DNA from: Channallabes apus | Lineage: Eukaryota > Chordata > Actinopteri > Siluriformes > Clariidae | Length of the DNA stretch: 64,000 nt | NCBI GenBank assembly: GCA_030522415.1 | Contig: CM060124.1 | Coordinates: 21,808,454 to 21,872,453 of the forward strand | Direction of reading: 5' to 3' | Shown here: piece after piece, positions 11,761-22,951 of the stretch | Layout of the letters: each line of letters opens with the position of its first letter | Numbering within the stretch: position 1 is the stretch's first letter | Program-made: the position numbers and the translations under genes | Notes under the pieces: model-generated | The model's input: the letters and a program-made list of their open reading frames with translations, nothing else | What the model was told of the DNA's origin: nothing | The model's database searches: none

Positions 11761-12303
11761 AGGCTAACTAAAGTAAATCACAGATGATTTTTTGAAACCA
11801 TGTTTTCTTCCTTGATGCAGGCCAATAAGTTGAGCATTCTAATCGCATAAATCTTCCTTTATAAAAAAAAAAGGAAAAAAAAAAAAAGGCAGTATTTAAA
11901 ACCAAGCAAGTGCTTTGAATGTGTAAGATTCTGTCCGCGGCCACTACATTAATGCAGCAAATTTTTATACATTTTGTCCCTGAAATCAAACGGTAAATAT
12001 TTTCCCTGTGAAAATGGTTTCCACTTTCTCCAGTGTACAGCTGATCACATTTGTTGAACCTACAGTAGGATACGACTTATGATAAACATGTTCCGGAGCA
12101 TAATTTACCAAAGACAAAAACATATCAAAACAATAAATAAATATAATCATTCTGAATCTATGATTTTAGAGACTGATCATGAAAGACTGAATGCTACAGT
12201 ACTGTAAGTCATTATTTTTTTAATCCAGTTTCTTAATCCATTTCAATTTTGATGAATGGATACAGAAATAAAAGACATTCAACACATTTTACATTTCAAG
12301 TTA

Positions 12304-12309
12304 TTTATT
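12304..12309 (-). terminator. atp5pf: atp5pf polyadenylation signal AATAAA
   Basis: tttatt on the plus strand, 60 bases beyond the atp5pf stop. The gene would have a very short 3' UTR. It faces an AATAAA of the opposite strand at 12267-12272. Confidence 0.6.
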
Positions 12310-12368
12310 AAATAATTTTTCTCATCACTCTGAATAACAGACATATGCAGGTTTGGGCAGAGGGCTGT

Positions 12369-13998
12369 TCACTTGGCCACCTCCTCCAGCTTGGGTTCTG
12401 TCAAAAAATAAATAAATAAAAAACTATTTAGTTGACCGATATGAAAGCAAGCAGACTCAATATATAATTTGTGCTGATATTAAACAACAGTGTTCAATCT
12501 GAAGGTAAAATGAAATCAAGAATGTATAATTTGGGTTATTGCGTCAGCAATATGTATTTATAAGAATACATAATACATACAGTGGCTTGCAAAAGTATTC
12601 AGCCCCCTTGAACTTTTCCACATTTTGTCACATTACAGCCATAAACATGAATCGATTTTATTGGAATTCCACGTGAAAGACCAATACAAAGTGGTGTACA
12701 CGTGAGAAGTATAGTGTAGTGCATACATGTGTAAATCATACATGATTCCAAACATTTTTTTTTTTACAAATAAATAACTGAAAAGTTGGGTGTGTGTAAT
12801 TATTCAGCCCTGAGTCAAAACTTTGTAGAATCACCTTTTGCTGCAATTACAGCTGCCAGTCTTTTAGGGTATGTCTCTACCAGCGTTGCACATCTAGAGA
12901 CTGAAATCCTTGCCCATTCTTCTTTGCAAAACAGGTCCAGCTCAGTCAGATTAGATGGACAGCAGTTTTCAGCTCTTGCCACAGATTCTCGATTGGATTT
13001 AGATCTGGACTTTGACTGGGCCATTCTAACACATGGATATGTTTTGTTTTAAACCATTCCATTGTTGCCCTGGCTTTATGTTTAGGGTCGTTGTCCTGCT
13101 GGAAGGTGAACCTCCGCCCCAGTCTCAAGTCTTTTGCAGACTCCAAGAGGTTTTCTTCCAAGATTGCCCTGTATTTGGCTCCATCCATCTTCCCATCAAC
13201 TCTGACCAGCTTCCCTGTCCCTGCTGAAGAGAAACACCCCCAGAGAATGATGCTGCCACCACCATACCTGACAGTGGGGATGGTGTGTTCAGAGTGATGT
13301 GCAGTGTTAGTTTTCCGCCACAAATAGCGTTTTGCATTTTGGCCAAAAAGTTCCATTTTGGTCTCATCTGACCAGAGCACCTTCTTCCACATGTTTGCTG
13401 TGCAAACGGGACTTCTTATGGTTTTCTGTTAACAATTGCTTTCTTCTTGCCACTCTTCCATAAAGGCCAACTTTGTGCAGTGCACGACTAATAGTTGTCC
13501 TATGGACAGATTCCCCCACCTGAGCTGTAGATCTCTGCAGCTCGTCCAGAGTCACCATGGGCCTCTTGGCTGCATTTCTGATCAGCGCTCTCCTTGTTCG
13601 GCCTGTGAGTTTAGGTGGACAGCCTTGTCTTGGTAGGTTTACAGTTGTGCCATACTCCTTCCATTTCTGAATGATTGCTTGAACAGTGGCTCCGTGGGAT
13701 GTTCAAGGCTTTGGAAATCTTTTTGTAGCCTAAGCCTGCTTTAAATTTCTCAATAACTTTATCCCTGACCTGTCTGGTGTGTTCTTTGGACTTCATGGTG
13801 TTGTTGCTCCCAATATTCTCTTAGACAACCTCTGAGGCCGTCACAGAGCAGCTGTATTTGTACTGACATTAGATTACACACAGGTGCACTCCATTTAGTC
13901 ATTAGCACTCATCAGGCAATGTCTATGGGCAACTGACTGCACTCAGACCAAATAATTAATGGGCTGAATAATTACGCACACCGCACTTTGCAGTTATT

Positions 13999-14043
<45 letters not shown>

Positions 14044-15257
14044 TTCATCATGCATGATTTTCGTTTCACTTCACACGTGTACACCACTTTGTATTGGTCT
14101 TTCACGTGGAATTCCAATGAAATTGATTCATGTTTGTGGCTGTAATGTGACAAAATGTGGAAAAGTTCAAGGGGGCCGAATAGTTTTGCAAGCCACTGGA
14201 AGCCTTGGCCTTATAGCCAAAATAAAGGAGGATTCTATAACTTGACATCTTCATAACATTCATATGTAATTTAGTTGACAATCTAGAGATGTGCATTTCG
14301 TTCAAACTTACAGAAGGAAAAAACGTTTCCTGTCTCGCAGAAGACTGAATCAAATTCTGAGACCATTCAAAACTGGCTTCATTTTGATTTAATGACAATT
14401 TATATTTTACTACTACTAATAATATTTATAGTAATCATTTTTAAACTGAGTTGAACAGCCTATTTCATGTCATAAAAACAGCATAGGCTTTAACTAGTTG
14501 ACTGTGTTTTCTGATAACATCTATATACTTTTTACTGAACATTAAAGTACTTGCATTCTTGGTTGCTCTATTTACTCTAGCGTCCTTCAACTTGTGCGCT
14601 GCTATTAAAACAGACTCACTGTGTCTTGTGCTTACTTTATTTCCCAGGGTTTCAATGCCTGGTTTCATTAGAAATATATTTGCTTTTTAAACACTTTTGC
14701 CCACCCAATGCCCTCCAGAGAAACTCCTGCTTCACCCACAGCTAGAGTTAAATAATGAGAAAACTATCTAAACTTGTCCATGGTAGAGATATCCTCATGC
14801 TTGGATTTGTTGTTCAATAGAAAAGCGTTACAAAAGCATCACTGCACCACCACGCTGTAGATCCGACACTGACCTGGGAATTTGAAGTCGGGGAATTTAT
14901 TCATGTCACCTCCTCCATATAACCTTTGCAGTTTGTTCACCTCTTCGGTCATGTTCTTCTGGTAGCTGGGGCCAGCATCGACCACGCCACCTGAGCTCCT
15001 GTATGTAAAAAAAGAGAGAAATCGACAGGTTTGTCTTAAGGTTCTGAGTTAGAAATGACAAAAGATCAACTGCTCACTGATACTCACTTGCTCTTGACGT
15101 TGTACTCGCGGATTTTGTCCACGAAGAGTTTCTGTACAGGGTCCAGCTCTTTAGTCTTATTAAAAAGGACAGCAGAGATGCCAAGGTTCCTGCGCAGGGT
15201 CACGCTAACCGCTGAGCGGAAGAGCGAGGAGAGCTGGAAGAGCTGATGGAGTGCCAT
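12369..15257 (-). CDS. atp5pf: ATP synthase peripheral stalk subunit F6, mitochondrial
   Basis: Coupling factor 6 of the F1Fo ATP synthase stator in the inner mitochondrial membrane. Coding exons: 15257-15088 (ATG), 14998-14874 and 12397-12369 (TGA). They sum to 324 bases, 107 residues, against 108 in human. The start is MALHQLFQLSSLFRSAV, an arginine-containing amphipathic presequence like human MILQRLFRFSSVIRSAV. It is followed by ELDPVQKLFVDKIREY (human ELDPIQKLFVDKIREY), SSGGVVDAG, YQ and FPDFKFPEPKLEEVAK. Splice phases fit. An untranslated first exon lies near 17.0 kb. The gene is tail-to-tail with jam2, as in human. The last intron holds a Tc1 transposon. Confidence 0.96.
12580..14198 (-). 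mobile_element. Tc1-like transposon with terminal inverted repeats, in atp5pf intron
   Basis: The left end begins cagtggcttgcaaaagtatt and the right end is its near-exact reverse complement (gcaagccactg at 14188-14198). The extended inverted repeats carry the shared 'cattttgtcacattacagcc' segment and run further inwards. A TA precedes the left end; the right flank reads ga, so the TA duplication is mutated. Length is about 1.6 kb, usual for Tc1. It has an A run of about 35 bases near 14007-14041. It lies wholly inside the atp5pf intron, same sense as the host gene. Confidence 0.85.
12815..13796 (-). pseudogene. Tc1 transposase, frameshifted
   Basis: Read on the minus strand, it starts MKSKEHTRQVRDKVIEKF at 13796 with a paired-type helix-turn-helix region (GLGYKKISKALNIP). 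The middle part (LHKVGLYGRVARRK) follows in another frame. The catalytic part, from 13392, has WSDETKMELFG, FQQDNDPKHKA and NPIENLW. The three acidic residues are intact with 34 residues between the second D and the E (DD34E). Frame changes near 13.6 kb, 13.4 kb and 12.95 kb split the product, so it is not expected to be active. Confidence 0.85.
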
Positions 15258-15345
15258 GCTGTCTCTGTAGAGGGAAATCACAAACTTTAGTTAATGTGCA
15301 AAGACCTCAGTACATGTTTATACTCAAACAGCACACTCTTTTACC

Positions 15346-15640
15346 TCAAGTCAAGTCAGCTTTTATTGTCATTTCAACCATATACATTACACAGAAACGA
15401 AACAATGTTCCTCCAGGACCAAGGTGCTACATACATGCAACACACATATTAACAACACAACTCTACCGGAACCAGCTAGCTAACTAAGAGACCTAATTAG
15501 CTGACTAGCTCAGAAATGACAGATTTACATAAAAAATGTTTTATGTGAACCTAAAACTACTTCTATACAAAAAAAAAAAAGGCAACAGTAGACAACAGAC
15601 AACAAGGTGCACGTGCAAATGTGCAAACAGAGCGTGCAGG
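15346..15640 (+). mobile_element. Interspersed repeat in atp5pf intron 1
   Basis: Begins tcaagtcaagtcagctttta and continues with 'ttgtcatttcaaccatatac' and 'acgaaacaatgttcctccag'. I recognise this module as a common teleost dispersed repeat, but I cannot name the family. The right boundary is approximate. Confidence 0.5.
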
Positions 15641-16986
15641 TCGAGTGGCTGTATAACCTATAAAGAACTACATCTGCTAGAGATAGGAGGGAGGAAAAAA
15701 AAAAGATTCCGTTATCATCAATCGGCCAGATCTCGCCAATAGGCCATTGACCAGTTTTGGCTTGGTTTTTTTTTTTTTTAGCTTGATGGATGCGACAGGT
15801 GATCCTGATATAACGGATTCTGTACCGAGAACAGAAGCTTCCGATTGGTGCAACAGAGACGCATTTTTATGTTGTTATTAAAAACTGTCCATGTTAAAAG
15901 CATCCAATCTGCGTTTTTCTCCAAACCCTGAGAGCAAATTAGTCTCGAATCCACTCATTATACAGTCACCCGACCTGCGCACTCAGTCAAGTGGAGTTCT
16001 GAGAGAGCTGTGATTTGAGGCGGTAAAACGTCACTGTTTCTTTATAATCCTACACTCTGAACTATTTACACATTTTCCTCCCGTGTGTTAGGAGTGAATT
16101 ATTTGCTAAGTTTGTTTAGAAATAATCATTATCACGGATGACAGAAATGCGCTGCTCAGTAGAAATTGAGGGTTTTTCCTAACTTTCCTAATTTTAAGTT
16201 AAATGTTAAACTCTTGTATTTTAAATTACTCTGTATTGTTTAAATGCTGCGCTTGGTTTTTAAGTGAGAAAACTTATGTGATAAGGAACGGGCTACATTT
16301 AATTAATCATTAAGCTTTTTAAAATTGTAACAATTTAAAGAAATTGTAACATTGAATCGGGATATTTATAAAATCGTGATACTTATAGCAGTATAGTATC
16401 GTGATCATATTGTATCGGTAGTGGACTGGTGATTCCTCTCTCTAGTACCTGCAGTGGATCAGCTCGTCTTAAAGCTCCAACACAGTTTTAATTCCACCTT
16501 AAAATACATTAGTGTTTAATGCGGCCAGGGGTTAATGATTCCTTCACGTGCTACTCTTGATTTCCAATCTTTCACACTTGGTCTCTCTCATACACACAGC
16601 CACTATAACTGTCCTTTGATGAAACTGTAAAGGTTATTAACAAAAAGCAAATTCAAAAACTATCCATTTTAACATCACGATTACTCACTACTTCTTACAC
16701 CAGAAACCCGGATTCCGCTTGACTTTAACTGTCACTAACAGAAACGACTTTAGCGGTCACTCACACTAATACATGCTAACGTTAGGTAGCTAACAAGCTA
16801 CAATTTTGCCATAAACCATGCGAGCGGAACGCCAAATCTTCCACAACGTGCATACAACTTGGTTAGGTAATTATAAACAAGGATTTGCCTCCAAAAATGA
16901 AGAAACGTAACCACTAACTTCTTAAACTCCAGTCAAGATATTTACAATAAAACAATCCCTTTACAATAACCAGCAACACCAGTCAC
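15641..16986. other. atp5pf first intron, no further gene seen
   Basis: Unique-looking AT-rich sequence between the untranslated first exon and coding exon 2. No coding exon or clear transposon was recognised. Confidence 0.5.
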
Positions 16987-17045
16987 CTTGCAACTAGCTT
17001 CCGTCCTCAAGCAATGGCTGCCGCCGAGACCTAAAGCATTGTGGG
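16987..17045 (-). other. atp5pf: atp5pf untranslated first exon (approximate 5' end)
   Basis: A gtgact donor on the minus strand (16986-16981) follows GTTGCAAG. This is the only plausible 5' exon beside the promoter motifs. The coding exon at 15264 begins with AGACAGC just before the ATG, so the two join as 5' UTR. The transcription start is inferred, not seen. Confidence 0.5.
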
Positions 17046-17047
17046 TA
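17030..17047 (-). promoter_or_regulatory. atp5pf: ZNF143/Staf-type site at atp5pf start
   Basis: The minus strand reads TACCCACAATGCTTTAGG, which fits the ZNF143 consensus YWCCCRNMATSCMYYRCR at 16 of 18 positions by eye. Such sites typically lie at CpG-type housekeeping promoters. The position just upstream of the inferred first exon supports it. Confidence 0.6.
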
Positions 17048-17110
17048 GTTTTCTTCTTTGCGTCTATTATTGCGATGTTTTTTTTCCCCTACCCGTATTT
17101 TATTAAACTC

Positions 17111-17118
17111 ACTTCCGG
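17111..17118 (+). promoter_or_regulatory. ETS/GABP-type motif upstream of atp5pf
   Basis: ACTTCCGG on the plus strand (CCGGAAGT on the minus) is a consensus ETS core, as bound by GABP/NRF-2 in promoters of nuclear genes for respiratory-chain proteins. It lies about 70 bases upstream of the ZNF143-like site. Confidence 0.5.
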
Positions 17119-17349
17119 TACAAGCAACGCCTTTTGATTCGCAGAGTCCCTGTAAATAAGAATCCTAACCCAATCCTAGTACAGAAGGCGGGATTCTGTG
17201 AGAAGAATCCAGAAAAAGAGGCGGGTTTTGTTTGAAAATAGGTAGAAAATAGGAAATTAGCAAGCTCATAGCTCATTATCGCCATCTACTGTCTCAACGC
17301 TTGGGCACAGCAGTAGATTACTTACATAGTGCCAGTGAGCAGCACATAT

Positions 17350-17580
17350 TCACACTATATGAACAAAAGTATTTGGTCAAACCTGAATTCAACCAGGCCC
17401 CTTATTCCAAGTGAAGGGCAATCTTAATGCTTCAAGAAATCTTGCACAGTGCCATGCTTCCAAAAGAAAGGCCCTTTTCTATATCAACATGACTGTGTCC
17501 CAATGCACAAATCAACGACTAAACACATGGTTTGATGACTTTGGTGTGGAAGAACTTGACTGGTACGCACAGATCCCTGA
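17350..17580 (+). mobile_element. Tc1-like transposase remnant
   Basis: 'caaccaggccccttattcca', 'cttaatgcttca' and 'tggtgtggaagaacttgact' correspond to a Tc1-family transposase segment very common in fish genomes. It is interrupted by stops and small indels. Confidence 0.55.
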
Positions 17581-17624
17581 AAATAGATAATGTATCATAA
17601 ATTTAATCATGATCATTTTGTCTT

Positions 17625-17750
17625 CAGACCCTCGATTGGCACCCTGTCCAGGGTGTACCCCGCCTAGTGCCCGAAGTCTCCTGGGATAGGCTCCAGGTCC
17701 CCCGCGACCCTAATACAGGATTAAGCGGTATAGAAAATGAATGAATGAAT
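17625..17750 (+). mobile_element. V-SINE 3' fragment
   Basis: Only the 3' part (ggcaccctgtccagggtgta through gcggtatagaaaatgaatga). It matches the tail of the full copy at 20240-20587. A more decayed tail of the same kind is at about 18130-18215. Confidence 0.7.
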
Positions 17751-19109
17751 GACAACAGTAGCCTACGGTTGATAATGCAAGAGCTTTTTTGTCAATAGTT
17801 CTCATATTGCATAATATATTTTCTGAAGTTGAGCAAATGTCAATGACCTTAGTATAAGGATTGAGTATCTAATCTGAACTGGTCAAATAGGTGGTCAAGC
17901 ATAGAAGGTGCATAGGCACACTACAGTGATTATGTGTCTCCCTCTTACACCTCCCATTGTGTCTTTCAAGCAATTCATATATATAGTCCTTTTAGTGTCT
18001 GCCAGCTAAGCCCTCCAGAGCCCATAAATGTGGAAATATGGGCATATTTTTACAATAATAAATGCAATGATATGTCAATCAATTTTTTTTTCATGTTTTC
18101 ACAACAATTTGCTTTTCTTCACTCTTGACTTCACCCAGTCCAGCATGTACCCCAACTTGTGCTCCCGCGACCCAGTATACAGGTTTAAGCAGTACAGACA
18201 ATGAGTGAGTGATGAGTGCTATAGGCTATCTGAGTATTGTTAAGTATTTGAGTATTGACCACATGCATCCCTTCATGGGCCACAATTGAGCCTGTGGTCC
18301 ATTTTCAGCACAATAATGCACCATGGTACAAAGGAAAAGTCATTTAAACTGGATTTATGAACTTGACAATGAGTTCAGTGTTCCTCAGTGACCTTCCCAG
18401 TGAGTGGCGTGTGGTAAACAATGATCTTTTCCCCCACTTTTCCTTCTTTTAAGGATGCCTGAGGGCATTTCTTTCCTTGTTTTCTTTGAGATCAAAACTT
18501 ATTTTCCCTGTGATGTCACCCCTTTCTCAGGGTAATAAAAGTTGCTCTGAGGAGTCTGGGCTTCGTTTCATATCAGAGTGCTCTATTCCTACAGCCATAT
18601 CTCTCATCCATACTTCATTCTGCTCCTCCATCCTTTTATCTGCTCTCCGTCATCATATCCTTCTGCATTATTGAAGCAAGAGGCCATTTGTGAAGCTGCA
18701 GGATAATCCATTTTTGTTGCTTTGACATGTTTAGGCTTTTCTGTTAGCTCTCATTAGTGGACTTGGCAGTGCGAATATGTAGTGATTTACTAAGAAAGTC
18801 CAACTCCAAGCTGAATAATGCAAGAAATGTTTCACACACACACGCGTGCGCGACTAAAGCTCTGGGCAAAAAAAGTGTTGAGAATGACAGAGATATTAAT
18901 TTTCACAGTCATGTGTCATGCCAAGTCATTAAGTAAAGCATCCTGAGACCACTCATGTGTGGGGTTGCATCTCAGCCAAGAGAGATGGCTCACTCATAAT
19001 TTTGCCTAAGAACACAGTCATGAATAAAGAATGGTCAGAGAAAAACATTTTTTAAAAGTACAATAAGTTTTCCAGCATGATAAGCACATAAGAAGCTCTG
19101 GGAACAAAA

Positions 19110-19810
19110 CATCGAAATTTTGGGTCCATGGTCAGGGAACTCCCTAGACCTTAATCCCATGCTCCTCACTAGCCTCATGATGTTGTCCTGAGGCAATGCG
19201 TTCCACTCTTCCACAAGGGCTACACACAGTTCTGCCAGGTCACGTGGGGGGGGGGGGGTACGATCATCCAGTCTCTTCTTCAACTGGTCCCATATGTGCT
19301 CTATGGGGTTCAGGTAAGGGGACATTGATGGCCATACCATATGAGGCCCTCCAACTTCCTGAAGTCGGGCTGTGGTCCGATGTGGTGGAGCATTATCATG
19401 CGTGAACAGAAAGTTGGGGGTGTGCTGGCGGGATTGGGGGATGATGATGGATTCTATGATGTCTCAATACAATAACCAATAAACAATAACCAAACCTGTT
19501 TTGCACTGACTGGTGATGCCTGCCCAGACTGTTGCACCTCCTCCACCAAAGCAAAACCTAGGGACCATGTTGACCTCAATGTTGTCAATCAAACAGGACG
19601 GCAGATCATTGCTGCACTGTCCAGGCCACATGGTGGTCTGTTACTCGTGCGGCTCCACTTCTGGGTCTGTCTTGATGAACTCTGCTAGTAGTTCTGTGTC
19701 TTGATGCAAGTCTGCTGATGACACTTTGAGACACACCAAGTTCACGAGCAACATCTGACTGCCTGCCACTGACCCAAAGGCTCACCATGGCCAGGTGGCT
19801 CTGCTCATCC
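19110..19810 (-). pseudogene. Second Tc1-like transposase, decayed
   Basis: The minus strand shows an N-terminal helix-turn-helix (SDVARELGVSQSVISRL, 19788-19606) and a C-terminal part with WPSMSPYLNPIEHIWDQL, LVEEWNALPQ and VRSMGLR (19340-19130). The central catalytic portion is broken. It differs clearly from the element at 12.6-14.2 kb, so it is another family. Its terminal repeats were not identified. Confidence 0.75.
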
Positions 19811-20239
19811 GTTAAGTGACGTCATGTGTTCATGGCTGTTTGAATGATGAACTTGGAATGACTTACTGACAATTCCAGCTTTTTATACCCACAGAATGTT
19901 GAAATTTGTGCCACAATGAAAAAGGCTGTCTTTTGGGATTGGCCCCAATATAAGGCACACCTGTACACAATGAGACCATTACATGGAAAACACAAAATGA
20001 GGTGTGTCTATCGCCCCAATACAATTGCCTCCCTATCCCAAAAATGTCTGAAGTAAAACAAACACCATATATATGACATCCATTAAGTCACTCACAATAT
20101 CCCTAACTTTGTAGTGTATATATATATATATATATATAAAACATTGTAGTGTGTATTTGCGAGAAGCCCTGCACTCAGCCTGTTTGGTGGACTCTGCCCC
20201 CTGTTGGCCAAAAAATATATAATAATAAATTCCCCACAG

Positions 20240-20587
20240 GCGGCGCGGTGGTGTAGTGGTTAGCGCTGTCGCCTTGCACCTCCAGGGTCTGGGCTCGATT
20301 CCCGTCTCTGTGTGCATGGAGTTTGCATGTTCTCCCCGTGCTTGGTGGGTTTCCTCCGGGTACTCCGGTTTCCTCCCACAGTCCAAAGATATGCAGGTTA
20401 AGCTAATTGGCGTTCCTAAATTGCCCGTAGTGTGTGAGTGTGTGTATGTGTATGTGTATGTGTGTGCCCTGCGATGGATTGGCACCCTGTCCAGGGTGTA
20501 CCCCGCCTAGTGCCCGAAGTCTCCTGGGATAGGCTCCAGGTACCCGCGACCCTGAACACAGGATTAAGCGGTATAGAAAATGAATGA
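20240..20587 (+). mobile_element. Full-length tRNA-derived V-SINE with 13-base TSD
   Basis: The tRNA-like head has an A box (gtggtgtagtggttagc) and a B box (gctcgattcc). It is followed by the central domain (gtttgcatgttctccccgtg) and a tail ending gaatgaa. Flanked by the direct repeat aaattccccacag (20227-20239 and 20588-20600). This resembles the DANA/V-SINE class of fishes. Confidence 0.85.
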
Positions 20588-22133
20588 AAATTCCCCACAG
20601 ACATTCTAAAAGCAGATTTTTTCTTAGCACACATCATGCCTTATGCAGACGTCTGTCTTGACTACCCACAGCTATGTCTGCGGGCTCCCTGCTGAATCCA
20701 CCCACATGTAGTAACTACAGTCTACACCGTGGGTGACACTGGCACATGTTTCTATGGCACGAGGAGCACAGGGACACAGTTATACCATATGAGGCAAACA
20801 TGTACCATTAAACACCAGTACTTCACTATGTTGAAGCTGAGTATTTCATCATGGTTATTTAAAATTACGATATATGAAATGTTGATGGCTCTTGCAAAGA
20901 AGTTATTAAGACATTAGAAATGATGTTCAAAAGAACTTGTTTAAATTTAATATAGTACTATTTATTATAAACAGTGGTTTATCTCCATATAGACCACCAT
21001 AACAATAGGGACTATCCAAAAAATTACATTTCATACAAACTTCCATAATTTTCTTTTTATTAAAAGCGCTGGATGTAGATCTGTTTTCATATCAGCTTGA
21101 TGTAGTCAGATGGTGGATGCAATATCTGGCAGTAATCCTATGCTCTGATAATTCATGTTAAAACCCCATAGCAGTTCAAAACTGTCATGCTGTTGCAGAT
21201 CCCATCTGTTCTTACACCTGTAGCTATTAAGGCCGTTTCCTCATGTATTAAGTCAAAAAAATATCTTTAAGGTTGAGGACAGATGTTGTACTCGCCTTAG
21301 TCTCTCCTACTCTGTCTCCCTCCCTGATGTGTCCTGTAACTACTTTCCCGATTTTCCTGAAGAAGTAAATACAAAAACAGTGAAAAAGGAATTTGAGGAT
21401 GTCACCTAACAATTCTGTTCATCCCAGACCAGGCACATGTATGCATATTGCATGGGATACTGTACGTAGGCAGACCTACCATTCCTTATAATGATGTCAA
21501 AAGTGAAGTTGACATAAGTGTGATGAGATTAGCAGAGGAAAAGATCAGTTGAATGTTGATGGTTATTCCAAGATTGCATGCAGTAACTGAAGGTGACATC
21601 TGAAAGTTGTCCAGGGAGATCACAAGATTCTGAAAGGGGAATGAATTACCGGGTTGTTATTGTTTTTATTTAATATGAAATAAATGTTCGTCTGATGAGA
21701 TGCCATCCATGATGAGATATTTGCTAGGTATGCCGAACGTTGGCATAAACATTGGCATCTGACAAAAGACAGGATGAGTGTCATCCGCATAGAAATGCTA
21801 TGTAAACCCATGTGAGGATAGGACTTTCGGATACTCTACTTTTGTGAATCATTTTCGACAAGTAATAAACACACTTATCGCGGCCAGTATCATTGTATAC
21901 CATTAATATTTACGCTCAATTAAATCCATTTCCGTTCCAAATTGTAAGGAATTACTTTAAGTAACTTACATCTGTTTTATTAACTTATGTGCCTTTACTG
22001 GACAACTGAATCGTTTTATCAGTACCCTCTTATAATTCATGAATACCACAAGTAGGCATCAAGTGTGCCATGTTATAACCCAAGTGTAATCTTGCTAATT
22101 TTCCCAAACTATAGACTGAAGGCACAACATACT

Positions 22134-22447
22134 CATCGCCTAAACCGCTTAATCCTGTATTCAGGGTCGTGAGGACCTGGAGCCTATCCCAGGAGGCTTA
22201 GGGCACGAAGCGGGGTACACCCTGGACAGGGTGCCAATCCACCACAGGGTACACACATACACTCACTCACAATTTGGGAATGCCAATTAGCCTAACATAC
22301 ATGTCTTTGCAGTGTGGGAGGGAACCGGAGTACCTGGAGGAACCCAACCAGCACGGGGAGAACATGCAAACTCCATGCACACAGAGACGGGAATCGAACT
22401 TGGAGCCTGGAGGTGCAAGGCTACACCACTACACCACCGTGCCAACT
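22134..22447 (-). mobile_element. Full-length V-SINE, minus strand, 12-base TSD
   Basis: Reverse complement of the same family. It is flanked by gcacaacatact at 22122-22133 and 22448-22459. Confidence 0.85.
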
Positions 22448-22945
22448 GCACAACATACTACAACAGTTAAAATACAATTTATTATTATTATTTTTTTAAT
22501 CTGATGTGTTAATGTGCGTGTGAATGTTGACCGGAGGTCCTACCATGGTCATACAAGATGGAAATAACTGCAGTGGTCACTGTTGGCCTCAACGGTCCAC
22601 AGTTGGACTAGAAAGGTTTCTAGATGGATGGATGGAAGAATAATAATCTGATTTCCAACAGGTAATGACTTCGCTGCCATAAGTACTTCAGTCTCATTTT
22701 TTTTGAGCATGTTCATTATATAAAAGGTCAGCGCAGTTCCAGTGGTTTTTCCTAGCCTGACCTTTCGTGCTTATAGATTTCTATTGGAAAGTAGAGCACA
22801 TTTTTTCCAAGGGGTTGAAAATAAGTTCAAACGTCTAGTCCTTAAACTAAATAACAGGCTTCTGACTGAGGTGGCCAGACGTAGCAAAAAAACACCCAAA
22901 GAACATATGTTCCACCACACAGAAAATCTTATGTACATTCAAAAC

Positions 22946-22951
22946 TTTATT
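22946..22951 (-). terminator. appa: Candidate app polyadenylation signal AATAAA
   Basis: tttatt on the plus strand, 2.0 kb beyond the app stop. The sequence from here to 24971 is free of obvious transposons, consistent with a long 3' UTR. Nearer signals could also be used. Confidence 0.35.

Larger units (their letters stand above)
17760..22930. other. Intergenic spacer between atp5pf and app
   Basis: No exon of gabpa or any other gene was recognised on either strand. Contents are V-SINEs, a Tc1 pseudogene at 19.1-19.8 kb, a (TA)n run near 20118-20138 and anonymous sequence. In human the space beside ATP5PF is occupied by GABPA. Confidence 0.6.
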
